45,264 nt of DNA, taken from contig CANJWH010000020.1 in assembly GCA_947478465.1 (NCBI GenBank), positions 1-45,264 of the forward strand, written 5' to 3'. The notes beneath the pieces were generated by a model, which worked only from the letters and a program-made list of their open reading frames with translations, did not search any database and had not been told where the DNA came from. Each line of letters starts with the position of its first letter. The first letter of the stretch is position 1. Positions 32,569 through 39,705 of the stretch are shown here, in pieces. The stretch comes from Bacteroidota bacterium (GTDB lineage: Bacteria > Bacteroidota > Bacteroidia > SXHM01). Both the position numbers and the translations under genes were made by a program.

Positions 32569-33960
32569 CTAATACCCCAAAATCTTCAACATAGATTTAT
32601 AGCTCTGCTCTTTTGCAAATAGTTTGGTAGTTATTTCCCCGTCTTCATCGCGGTTAATAATTACGTGTTTAGGCGCTGGAATAAGGCAGTGTTGTGTTCC
32701 TCCATAACCTGCAAGTGATTCCTGATAAGCCCCGGTATGAAAAAAGCCAATATACAACGGTTCCTGTTTATCCGTTTTAGGCAAAAAAACCTGGTTCACG
32801 TGAGCTTCTGAATTGTAGTAATCCAGACTGTCGCAGGTTAATCCTCCCAGGTTTACGCGCTGATATTCCTTATCCCATTTATTAAGTGAAAGCATTAAGA
32901 AGCGGTGACTTATTCCCCAAATATCGGGCAGAGTGGTTATGAATGAACTGTCAATCATATACCATAACTCATTGTCATTTTGAAGTTTTTGGTCAATGAT
33001 AGAGTAAAGTGTGGCGCCACTTTCACTCACAGTAAATGAACCGAACTCGGTAAAGATGTTTGGTTCGTCAACATCATTTTCTTCACAGTAGTTTTTAATT
33101 TTAGAAACAATTTCCTCGGTCATATATTCATAATCGTAATGGAAATTAAGTGAAGTGCGGATAGGGAACCCACCACCAATGTTAAGTGAGTTTAATTCCG
33201 GACATATCTTTTTTAATTCGCAATATACACTCAGACATTTGTTCAATTCACTCCAGTAATAGGCATTGTCTTTTATTCCCGAGTTAATAAAGAAGTGCAA
33301 CATTTTGAGCTCAAACTTTGGGTTGCTCTCAATGTGATCTTTGTAATACTGTACAATATCGCGGTAACGGATTCCCAAGCGTGATGTGTAAAACTCAAAT
33401 GTAGGTTCCTCTTCTGATGCAATGCGGATACCAATCTGGCATTTCTTCTTAAAGCTTTTTTTATAGTATTCCAGTTCATTCATATTATCTAAAACAGGAA
33501 TTACATTGGTAAAGCCTGAGTTTACAAGATCTGAAATATACTCGGTATAAGCAGGACGCTTATATCCGTTGCAGACAATATATCGGTCCTTGCTGATTTT
33601 TCCGCTTTTGTAAAGACTTTTAATAATAGGAATATCAAAGGCTGAAGATGTTTCAAGATGCACATCGTTCTTCAATACTTCTTCAAGAATGAAAGAGAAG
33701 TGTGAACTTTTTGTGCAATAGCAATAGGAGTATTTGCCTTTATAATCTACTTTAGCCATAGCCACATTAAACAGTCTTTTAGCTTTTTGTATCTGCGAAC
33801 TTATTTTAGGCAGATAGGTTATTTTTAAAGGTGTTCCATATTGCTCAATAATATCCATCAGGTTTATATCATGGAAATAAAGATCGTTGTCTTCAACCCT
33901 GAATCCTTCCTGCGGGAATTCAAAAGTCTGGTTAATGAGGTCTGAGTAGGTGTTTTCCAT
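32569..33960 (-). CDS. speA: Biosynthetic-type arginine decarboxylase (fold III PLP enzyme)
   Basis: A 463-residue PLP-dependent decarboxylase of the alanine-racemase fold, close to the Bacteroidota proteins annotated as arginine decarboxylase, which make agmatine for polyamine synthesis. Visible are Y-G-T-P-L-K-I-T-Y-L-P, the PLP-lysine segment Y-S-Y-C-Y-C-T-K-S-S-H-F, H-F-F-I-N-S-G-I, the G-G-G-F-P-I phosphate-binding loop, T-E-F-G-S-F, and C-D-S-L-D-Y-Y with the active-site C-D pair. It is shorter than E. coli SpeA (about 658) because it lacks the insertion domains. ATG 33960 was preferred over an ATG six codons upstream because it matches the family start. It lies downstream of ctlX on the same strand. 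Confidence 0.85.
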   Translation of the reverse strand: MENTYSDLINQTFEFPQEGFRVEDNDLYFHDINLMDIIEQYGTPLKITYLPKISSQIQKAKRLFNVAMAKVDYKGKYSYCYCTKSSHFSFILEEVLKNDVHLETSSAFDIPIIKSLYKSGKISKDRYIVCNGYKRPAYTEYISDLVNSGFTNVIPVLDNMNELEYYKKSFKKKCQIGIRIASEEEPTFEFYTSRLGIRYRDIVQYYKDHIESNPKFELKMLHFFINSGIKDNAYYWSELNKCLSVYCELKKICPELNSLNIGGGFPIRTSLNFHYDYEYMTEEIVSKIKNYCEENDVDEPNIFTEFGSFTVSESGATLYSIIDQKLQNDNELWYMIDSSFITTLPDIWGISHRFLMLSLNKWDKEYQRVNLGGLTCDSLDYYNSEAHVNQVFLPKTDKQEPLYIGFFHTGAYQESLAGYGGTQHCLIPAPKHVIINRDEDGEITTKLFAKEQSYKSMLKILGY

Positions 33961-34031
33961 TTTAGAAACCTGTTTCATATAGAATTATAGTTATTAGATA
34001 AATCCGCGTTGTGCGGGTTGCTATTATTTTG

Positions 34032-34039
34032 CAAATGTA
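34032..34039 (-). promoter_or_regulatory. TAnnTTTG -7 element (TACATTTG) for speA
   Basis: Minus-strand consensus 71 bases ahead of the speA ATG, between ctlX and speA. This suggests speA can be transcribed separately from ctlX. Confidence 0.35.
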
Positions 34040-34058
34040 AGTGATTTGGATTTCAGTT

Positions 34059-34988
34059 TTATTTCCCTGGGAGGAATATTTCTGCTAACATACAACGTGC
34101 ACTTCCGCCTCCTTGTTTTTCAATTGTATTAAGCGGAGAATGGATGATTTTGCAATAACGGCTCAGGTGTGCAATCTCCTCTGTATTCAATGATTTATAG
34201 GCATTAGTGGACATAATAAGAAGACTTTCCTCTTTCCTCGATTTCACTTCCAGAATGTTTCCGGCAAAGCAGGAAGCTTGCTTTTCAGAGATAGTTATAA
34301 TATCCTTTTTTGTTTTTTTTAAGATTTCCAACAGATCTTCTTTTTCGGCTTCTGTAGAAATGTAGTCAAGACAGATAACCACAAACTTGTCGCAAACAGA
34401 TAACAGAACATTTGTGTGGTAGACCGGAATTCCGTTTGCCACTGCATTGAAAAGTACAGGCTTATAGTTTAATTGCCTGCAAAATTCCCTGACAAGTTCG
34501 GGTGTTGTTCTTTCTGAAACAGATGCATAAGCAATTTTGTTTACTCTGTCCAAAACCAAACTGCCTGTGCCTTCTAAGAATTGATTTTGTTTCTCATAAT
34601 GGGTTAGGTCAATAATCTTTTTGATTGCAAAACCATACTCGTTTTTTAGCTTTTCTAAAATATCTGTTCTTCTCTCGCTTCTGCGGTTCTGGGCATACAT
34701 TGGATACAATACAACGGAGCCATCTTCATGGAATGAAATCCAGTTGTTTGGGAATAGTGCATCCGGTTTTTGTGGTTCGGGTGTATCGGATACTACAATA
34801 ACATTTACGCCTGCATCACTTAGTTTTCCGGCAAAGGCATCAAATTCAATTAAAGCTTGCTGTTGAATGTTAGTAAGTTCAGTATTGACAGGCTTATGCT
34901 GATAAATATTATTCTGTGCTGTTTCTTCATTGTAACCAAAAGATGCAGGACGAATCATCAAAATAGTTGAAGTACATTGATGATTCAT
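34059..34988 (-). CDS. ctlX: CtlX-type guanidine-group-modifying (arginine/citrulline) hydrolase
   Basis: A 309-residue enzyme of the amidinotransferase/dimethylarginine-hydrolase superfamily, the group named citrulline utilisation hydrolase CtlX. Evidence: the substrate-binding P-D-A-L-F-P-N-N-W-I-S-F-H, the Q-N-R-R-S-E-R-R motif, F-L-E-G-T-G-S-L-V-L-D, Y-H-T-N-V-L-L-S (catalytic histidine) and the C-terminal G-G-G-S-A-R-C-M-L-A-E-I with the nucleophilic cysteine near residue 299. It acts on the guanidino or ureido group of arginine-like substrates; the exact substrate is inferred from family. It precedes speA, so the two may divide arginine between routes. Confidence 0.88.
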   Translation of the reverse strand: MNHQCTSTILMIRPASFGYNEETAQNNIYQHKPVNTELTNIQQQALIEFDAFAGKLSDAGVNVIVVSDTPEPQKPDALFPNNWISFHEDGSVVLYPMYAQNRRSERRTDILEKLKNEYGFAIKKIIDLTHYEKQNQFLEGTGSLVLDRVNKIAYASVSERTTPELVREFCRQLNYKPVLFNAVANGIPVYHTNVLLSVCDKFVVICLDYISTEAEKEDLLEILKKTKKDIITISEKQASCFAGNILEVKSRKEESLLIMSTNAYKSLNTEEIAHLSRYCKIIHSPLNTIEKQGGGSARCMLAEIFLPGK

Positions 34989-34999
34989 ATGGGAAGGAA

Positions 35000-35944
35000 T
35001 TAATTTCCTAAGCCGGTTTTTGTTTCTACCAGGTAGTGGTTTTTATCTGCTCCTGAGCGTGAAACCATTTCGGCAAGAAAGCCGGTAAGAAAAAGTTGTG
35101 TTCCTATAACCATTGCCAGCAGACCGAAATAGAACAGCGGCCGATCGGTCATTTTATATTGATGAAAAGCAAATTTTTCAATGGCGAGATAAACGGCAAT
35201 CATAAATCCACCAAAGAAACTAAGTGTTCCCAGCGTTCCGAAAAGGTGCATCGGCTTTTTACCAAAACGCGAAACAAAAGTGATGACCAGTAAATCCAGA
35301 AAACCATTAATGAAACGTTCCAAACCAAATTTTGTAGTGCCGTATTTGCGTTTCTGATGCTGTACTTCTTTCTCGCCAATCTTACGGAAGCCTGCCCATT
35401 TTGAAATTACAGGAATATAGCGGTGCATTTCGCCATAGACATCAATGGTTTTAATCAGGTCTTTGCGATAAGCTTTTAATCCGCAATTGAAATCATGCAA
35501 TTCTATTCCCGACATTCTGCGTGTTGCCCAGTTGAATAGCTTGGTGGGAATGGTTTTGGTAATCGGATCGTAACGTTTCTTTTTCCAGCCAGAAATAAGG
35601 TCATAACCTTCTTCTGTTATCATTTTATATAGTGCAGGAATTTCCTCAGGGCTGTCCTGCAAATCGGCATCCATTGTAATTACTACATCGCCCTGTGCTT
35701 CTGCAAAACCAACGTTCAGTCCGGCAGATTTGCCGTAGTTTCTTCGAAACTTAACTCCTTTAAAACGCGAATCATTTGCCGAAATCTCCATCACTTTTTT
35801 CCACGAGGCATCGGTGCTGCCGTCATCAACGAAAATAACTTCGTAAGTATAGTTACTGCTTTTAAGTGCAGCAACAATCCATGAAGAAAGCTCAGTCAGC
35901 GATTCTTCTTCGTTATAAAGCGGGATTACAATTGAGATGTCCAC
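35000..35944 (-). CDS. DPM1/GtrB-type family 2 glycosyltransferase
   Basis: A 314-residue membrane glycosyltransferase. The GT2 domain has V-I-P-L-Y-N-E-E-E-S-L, V-D-D-G-S-T-D-A-S-W and D-A-D-L-Q-D-S-P-E-E (metal-binding D-x-D and following acids), then two transmembrane helices at about 235-300. It would transfer a sugar to undecaprenyl phosphate on the inner membrane for envelope glycan modification. The start is GTG at 35944; the only upstream in-frame codons, AAT CCG, follow the TAG of the DUF4199 gene directly, so no ATG is available before the conserved start. The two genes are thus in the same frame, separated by one stop. Confidence 0.92.
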   Translation of the reverse strand: MDISIVIPLYNEEESLTELSSWIVAALKSSNYTYEVIFVDDGSTDASWKKVMEISANDSRFKGVKFRRNYGKSAGLNVGFAEAQGDVVITMDADLQDSPEEIPALYKMITEEGYDLISGWKKKRYDPITKTIPTKLFNWATRRMSGIELHDFNCGLKAYRKDLIKTIDVYGEMHRYIPVISKWAGFRKIGEKEVQHQKRKYGTTKFGLERFINGFLDLLVITFVSRFGKKPMHLFGTLGTLSFFGGFMIAVYLAIEKFAFHQYKMTDRPLFYFGLLAMVIGTQLFLTGFLAEMVSRSGADKNHYLVETKTGLGN

Positions 35945-35950
35945 CGGATT

Positions 35951-36496
35951 CTATGTATTATCAATTACGTTCTCAAACGACTGATTAGGATTCTCTTTTT
36001 TCAGAATTGCTGAAGTAATCAGTGAAATAATGAAGCCCATTATTGTAGTAGCAATTATTACTGTAATGGTCATGATTTCAGATGTTACAAACATTCGAGT
36101 GTATTTCATTGCCATTTCTACTTCATCTTCGCCCATCTTTTGTTCTTCCAGCATTTTCATTTCTGTTTCCTCCAGAATTTTGGTAATCATTCCGGGGTCA
36201 ATAAATTTTGTGAAAATGTAAGTATAAAAAGCTGAAAGGAAACTTGCGAAAAATACTATCAAGGTACCTGTCCACAAAGCCTGGTTGTAAGTGATGTAAC
36301 CTCCCAGATTTTTATCGCGGTAGGTTTTTGTTCCAAGAATAATTCCACCGGCAAGAAAAATATAACTCAGCCAACTTAATGCCTGATTGGTTGTTTGGTC
36401 AAATGCATATAATAATGCAGAATAGGCAATAAGCACTAGACCAAGCAGTGCTCCAAAGTTCATTGCGGTTTTGTAGGGAGTTGGTTTCTCTTCCAT
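35951..36496 (-). CDS. DUF4199 membrane protein
   Basis: A 181-residue inner-membrane protein with four hydrophobic segments (about 15-30, 40-58, 72-95 and 145-170) and an acidic, methionine-rich loop (E-E-T-E-M-K-M-L-E-E-Q-K-M-G-E) before the last. It matches the DUF4199 layout, including the glycine-rich Y-R-D-K-N-L-G-G-Y-I-T-Y-N-Q-A-L-W-T-G loop. Function unknown. DUF4199 genes are commonly next to a DPM-type glycosyltransferase in Bacteroidota, as here, which points to a shared role in envelope glycolipid handling. ATG 36496 was chosen over a TTG eight codons upstream, since the latter overlaps the -7 element. Confidence 0.85.
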   Translation of the reverse strand: MEEKPTPYKTAMNFGALLGLVLIAYSALLYAFDQTTNQALSWLSYIFLAGGIILGTKTYRDKNLGGYITYNQALWTGTLIVFFASFLSAFYTYIFTKFIDPGMITKILEETEMKMLEEQKMGEDEVEMAMKYTRMFVTSEIMTITVIIATTIMGFIISLITSAILKKENPNQSFENVIDNT

Positions 36497-36517
36497 TGTT
36501 TTGCTTTTCGGTTGCGG

Positions 36518-36525
36518 CAAAGATA
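36518..36525 (-). promoter_or_regulatory. TAnnTTTG -7 element (TATCTTTG) for the DUF4199-GT2 pair
   Basis: Minus-strand consensus 22 bases ahead of the ATG at 36496. Divergent to the SRP RNA promoter about 60 bases away. Confidence 0.5.
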
Positions 36526-36581
36526 GATTTTTGTCTGAAAGATTTTTTCTCTTTCAAATTTCCTGTTTCGGATTTCAAGTG

Positions 36582-36589
36582 TATATTTG
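36582..36589 (+). promoter_or_regulatory. TAnnTTTG -7 element (TATATTTG) for SRP RNA
   Basis: Plus-strand consensus placed so that transcription would start at or near 36593, where the predicted SRP RNA begins. Confidence 0.6.
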
Positions 36590-36592
36590 CAG

Positions 36593-36690
36593 CGGGTAAG
36601 TTCTATACGACCAGCTCCTGCTGAACTCCCCCAGGACCGGAAGGTAGCAAGGGTAGGCGGTTGTAGCGGTGCGATATCGGGACTTACCCA
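36593..36690 (+). ncRNA. ffs: Small bacterial SRP RNA (4.5S-type)
   Basis: A 98-base RNA with the universal SRP domain IV core: GGACCGGAAGGTAGCA around 36634-36649, giving ACC-GGAA-GGT apical stem-loop with the AGG/AGC symmetric internal loop and outer C-rich/G-rich pairs that bind Ffh. The ends GGGTAAGT (36594-36601) and ACTTACCC (36682-36689) pair exactly and close the hairpin, and a six-T run at 36691-36696 ends transcription. A -7 element sits just upstream. No Alu domain is present, as expected for the short bacterial form. It partners with Ffh, encoded 7 kb away in this window. Confidence 0.93.
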
Positions 36691-36694
36691 TTTT

Positions 36695-38137
36695 TTATTC
36701 CTGACTTTCGTAGGCACCCATATCAGGGTTTAGTTTTCTACCCTTGCCATCTAAATCATTAAACAGCGTTGGAGAATTGATAATACTGCTGCTTCCTGCA
36801 TCTATAGCAGGTGAAGAGCCATCAATGTGAAAGTCATTATTAAACTGGTCAACAAAGAATGTGTCTTTATCGGTTTTGATTATCTGGTTGAAAAAGTTGA
36901 TATCTGAAGTATTTACTTCGGGGTCAATCCTCAAAACGCTGTAATCGAATTTATAGTTAAACAGGGCACCGTTATCACTATCAAAACCTATTTCATTTTC
37001 AAGGTTGCCCATAATTATGCAGTTGCCGAAGTAGGCATTGTCTAAATCGCGCAGCTGAATATTACCATCAATATCTTCATAATAATTATTGAGTAAAAGT
37101 GCCGGTGTCTGGCGATTTCCGTATTGGTAATAACTGCCGAACGTGCAATGGCGGAAATCATAATTTCCTCCTAAAACAAGCGCTGCGCAAAATTGTCCTC
37201 CATTTCCAAAGACTGAGTTTTCTGCTTTAATATGTGCGCCTTGTGCAAGCAGGCAAGCGCCCGACATTTGAAAAATCTGTGTATTGTTTATGGCAACGGT
37301 TGGGTTAGAGTTAGCAACCGTATCAGCATGAACACCTACTGTTCCGTTTTTAATAATGGCATGATCAATCGTGTTGTTTTTACTTCCATTGTAAAACCAT
37401 ATGCGATCCCATTGTCCGGGAACATTTTGATAAAAAGGTTCCAGTCTGTCGCCCTGCATGGTTACAGGATTTCCGGGTTGGCCGTTTACGCGCAATGTTC
37501 CGTCTCGGTAAATTAACATGCCTGAATTTTTATGGAAATAAACTTTCACTCCTTCCATAATATCCAATGAACAAGCAGAATCAACTACCAGCAAACCATA
37601 AACCACATAAGGCTTTTCGTTGGTCCACACATCATCGCAATCTACTATTGAATAAGCTCCGATGCCCTCACTATAATGGTCGGGATAATAGAAGTACGCA
37701 TCCTGTCCCCAGGCCACCAGATCTACATCCTGCAGGTTGCCGTTGGTCATAAACAGAATGGAGTCGGAAACAATCAGCGGATTATTTTGCCCGCTTGCAT
37801 CAAGCGTAACTTCCACAAAAAGGAACATGCTGTCTTTGCCCTGTATCTCAATATCGTGGTGCGAAATGCCGGGAACGCCATCTACATTTAATCTGAATTT
37901 TGATGCAGAACCACCTGCCAGCTGAATGGATGAAATAACTATGCGTTTATCACTGGGGTTATATATAAGCAGGCGCTTGGTGGTGCTTCCTATGGTGGTG
38001 AAAACGGTATCGAAAATTACTGTATCATTCGAAAACTCTAATTTATCAGAAGGGTCGGTTGAAAGCGGGTCTTTGCGGCAGGCGAAGAGCAGAGCAGCAA
38101 CTGAAATGAAGAGAAATAAAACACGGGTTTTGTTCAT
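36695..38137 (-). CDS. Surface lipoprotein with parallel beta-helix-like region
   Basis: A 480-residue predicted lipoprotein: signal M-N-K-T-R-V-L-F-L-F-I-S-V-A-A with lipobox L-L-F-A-C-R near residue 20. An N-terminal immunoglobulin-like beta-sandwich (about 30-140) opens with S-N-D-T-V-I-F-D-T-V-F-T-T-I-G-S-T-T. The rest (about 150-450) has short repeating strands as in right-handed parallel beta-helix proteins (N-N-T-I-D-H-A-I-I-K-N-G-T-V-G-V, I-K-A-E-N-S-V-F-G-N-G) and ends with the D-G-S-S-P-A-I-D-A-G-S ... N-P-D-M-G-A-Y-E motif common at the C-terminus of such proteins. Function is unknown. The start follows from the lipobox and a -7 element directly upstream; the longer open frame runs antisense through the Nudix gene. 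Its stop overlaps the SRP RNA T-run. Confidence 0.8.
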   Translation of the reverse strand: MNKTRVLFLFISVAALLFACRKDPLSTDPSDKLEFSNDTVIFDTVFTTIGSTTKRLLIYNPSDKRIVISSIQLAGGSASKFRLNVDGVPGISHHDIEIQGKDSMFLFVEVTLDASGQNNPLIVSDSILFMTNGNLQDVDLVAWGQDAYFYYPDHYSEGIGAYSIVDCDDVWTNEKPYVVYGLLVVDSACSLDIMEGVKVYFHKNSGMLIYRDGTLRVNGQPGNPVTMQGDRLEPFYQNVPGQWDRIWFYNGSKNNTIDHAIIKNGTVGVHADTVANSNPTVAINNTQIFQMSGACLLAQGAHIKAENSVFGNGGQFCAALVLGGNYDFRHCTFGSYYQYGNRQTPALLLNNYYEDIDGNIQLRDLDNAYFGNCIIMGNLENEIGFDSDNGALFNYKFDYSVLRIDPEVNTSDINFFNQIIKTDKDTFFVDQFNNDFHIDGSSPAIDAGSSSIINSPTLFNDLDGKGRKLNPDMGAYESQE

Positions 38138-38144
38138 GGGTTTG

Positions 38145-38152
38145 CAAAGATA
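38145..38152 (-). promoter_or_regulatory. TAnnTTTG -7 element (TATCTTTG) for the 38137 lipoprotein
   Basis: Minus-strand consensus ending seven bases before the ATG at 38137; it implies a very short leader and excludes the longer upstream frame. Confidence 0.5.
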
Positions 38153-38188
38153 GGTTTTCACTATTAACGAAGAAGTATTGCTTTTATT

Positions 38189-38208
38189 ATGTTGTATATT
38201 TACAACAT
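38189..38208. repeat. Inverted repeat at the Nudix gene start
   Basis: ATGTTGTA (38189-38196) and TACAACAT (38201-38208) are exact reverse complements around TATT. The repeat contains both candidate ATG codons of the Nudix gene (38189 and 38207). It could be an operator or simply a start-site hairpin. Confidence 0.4.
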
Positions 38209-38638
38209 GCAACCATCCAAATTCACTGTTCGCGTTTACGGCATTCTTATCAACGATAAAAGCGAAGTGCTTGTAGCCGATGAAGTGGTAAATGGCAGAC
38301 CTATCACCAAATTTCCGGGTGGCGGCCTTGAGTTTGGCGAAGGCCCTACTGAATGCGTGGTACGTGAGTTTCAGGAAGAAACAGGGCAGGAGGTAAGCGT
38401 TATTGAACATTTTTATACCACCGGTTTTTACATTCATTCGCAAATTAATCCTGAGTTTCAGGTGGTAGCTGTTTATTACCGTGTTAGTTGTGCCACAACC
38501 GAACAGATTGTAATTGGCAAACAAACCGATAATATCACCCTTAAATGGGTTTCGCTTTTTGCTTTGGATGAAAATGATGTAACTTTTGAATCGGACAAGA
38601 CCGTTGTGCGCTTGCTTTCATTACCTTCGCGGGCATAA
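38207..38638 (+). CDS. Nudix hydrolase
   Basis: A 143-residue Nudix-fold pyrophosphohydrolase. The Nudix box is complete: G-G-G-L-E-F-G-E-G-P-T-E-C followed by V-V-R-E-F-Q-E-E-T-G-Q-E, with all the metal-binding glutamates. The protein cleaves an unknown nucleoside-diphosphate-linked compound; the sequence alone does not reveal the substrate. The start at 38207 (M-Q-P-S-K-F-T-V-R-V-Y-G) was preferred to ATG 38189, whose extra residues are not typical. It is divergent from the lipoprotein gene and followed 56 bases later by the DUF3089 gene. Confidence 0.88.
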   Translation: MQPSKFTVRVYGILINDKSEVLVADEVVNGRPITKFPGGGLEFGEGPTECVVREFQEETGQEVSVIEHFYTTGFYIHSQINPEFQVVAVYYRVSCATTEQIVIGKQTDNITLKWVSLFALDENDVTFESDKTVVRLLSLPSRA

Positions 38639-38694
38639 AAATTTTGAAGTTGGATGTCAGAGGTTGGAAATTAGAAATTGCAATCGCATAGTTT

Positions 38695-39705
38695 ATGTTT
38701 AAATCTTCTTTATTGCTGGCTGCCTTCAGCTTGCTGCTTGCTCAAAATATTTTAGCACAGCGCACCTCATTTGATACCGAAACACATTATCCTGCGCCCG
38801 ATTATTCGCTGGGGCAGAACTGGTCGGCTTTACCCTTCAGGGTTGATATTGCAGATGCGTTGCCGCAAGGCGAAACATGGACCAGCGATTCGCTGAAAGA
38901 TGTGGATGTCTTTTACATTCATCCCACCATGTATAGCAAAGGCGAAAAATGGAATGCTGATGTGGCTGACCAAAAAATGAACCGCAAGGTAGATACCAAG
39001 CCGGTTTATTATCAGGCCACTGCTTTTAACAATACCTGCCGTGTGTATGCTCCCCGTTACCGTCAGGCCATTGTAGCTGTTTTTTATAATGAAACTACTG
39101 ATGGACAAAAGGCGCTTGACCTTGCATATGAAGATGTTAAAACTGCCTTTGAGTATTACCTCAAACATTATAACAATGGTCGCCCGATTATTATTGCTTC
39201 GCACAGCCAGGGCACCTGTCACTCGCGCAGATTGCTTAAAGATTACTTTGATGGCAAGGCGCTGAGCAAACAATTAGTGGCTGCTTATGCTATCGGTTAT
39301 ACCATAACCGAAAGTATGTACACCGATTTGAAAATATGCAATTCGCCCACCGAAACCGGTTGTTTTATTTCGTGGATGAGTTTTAAAAAAGGGTATGAAC
39401 CTACCGGAGTATTCAGCATGCTGGCTCAAAGTGTTAACCCGCTTACATGGACAACTGACAAAGCCATGGTTGGCAAAGAGAAAAGCTTAGGATCGGTGGG
39501 AGTAAAATTCGGGAAGAAATTTTTAAACCGCACCAGTGCCGAAATACATGATAACAAACGGGGAGGAACTATTCTGTGGGTAAAAACAAAAGTTCCTTTG
39601 CTGCGCTTGCTGAACAACATGCATATTATTGACTACAACCTTTTCTGGTTTGATATAAGGCAGAATGTAAAAGACAGAATTAACGCTTATCATTTAAAAA
39701 AATGA
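38695..39705 (+). CDS. DUF3089 alpha/beta-hydrolase, exported
   Basis: A 336-residue secreted hydrolase of the DUF3089 family. It begins with a signal peptide (M-F-K-S-S-L-L-L-A-A-F ... L-A-Q). The nucleophile elbow A-S-H-S171-Q-G-T fits G-x-S-x-G-like lipases in variant form, and V-D-V-F-Y-I-H-P-T-M and Y-A-P-R-Y-R are DUF3089 marks. Family members are presumed esterases or lipases of unknown substrate. It is the first gene of a co-oriented cluster; its stop overlaps the start of the next gene (ATGA), so translation is coupled to a T9SS cargo. Confidence 0.85.
   Translation: MFKSSLLLAAFSLLLAQNILAQRTSFDTETHYPAPDYSLGQNWSALPFRVDIADALPQGETWTSDSLKDVDVFYIHPTMYSKGEKWNADVADQKMNRKVDTKPVYYQATAFNNTCRVYAPRYRQAIVAVFYNETTDGQKALDLAYEDVKTAFEYYLKHYNNGRPIIIASHSQGTCHSRRLLKDYFDGKALSKQLVAAYAIGYTITESMYTDLKICNSPTETGCFISWMSFKKGYEPTGVFSMLAQSVNPLTWTTDKAMVGKEKSLGSVGVKFGKKFLNRTSAEIHDNKRGGTILWVKTKVPLLRLLNNMHIIDYNLFWFDIRQNVKDRINAYHLKK

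Noticed and set aside
33990..34030. Small GC-rich hairpin in the speA leader considered as a riboswitch
   Set aside because: The stem is only about four base pairs and no known aptamer pattern is present.
38138..38524. Long upstream extension of the minus-strand lipoprotein frame
   Set aside because: It runs antisense through the Nudix gene and the lipoprotein has a proper lipobox signal at 38137 with a -7 element just before it.
38639..38694. AG-rich repetitive stretch before the DUF3089 gene
   Set aside because: Looks like low-complexity intergenic DNA with no defined unit or flanking repeats.
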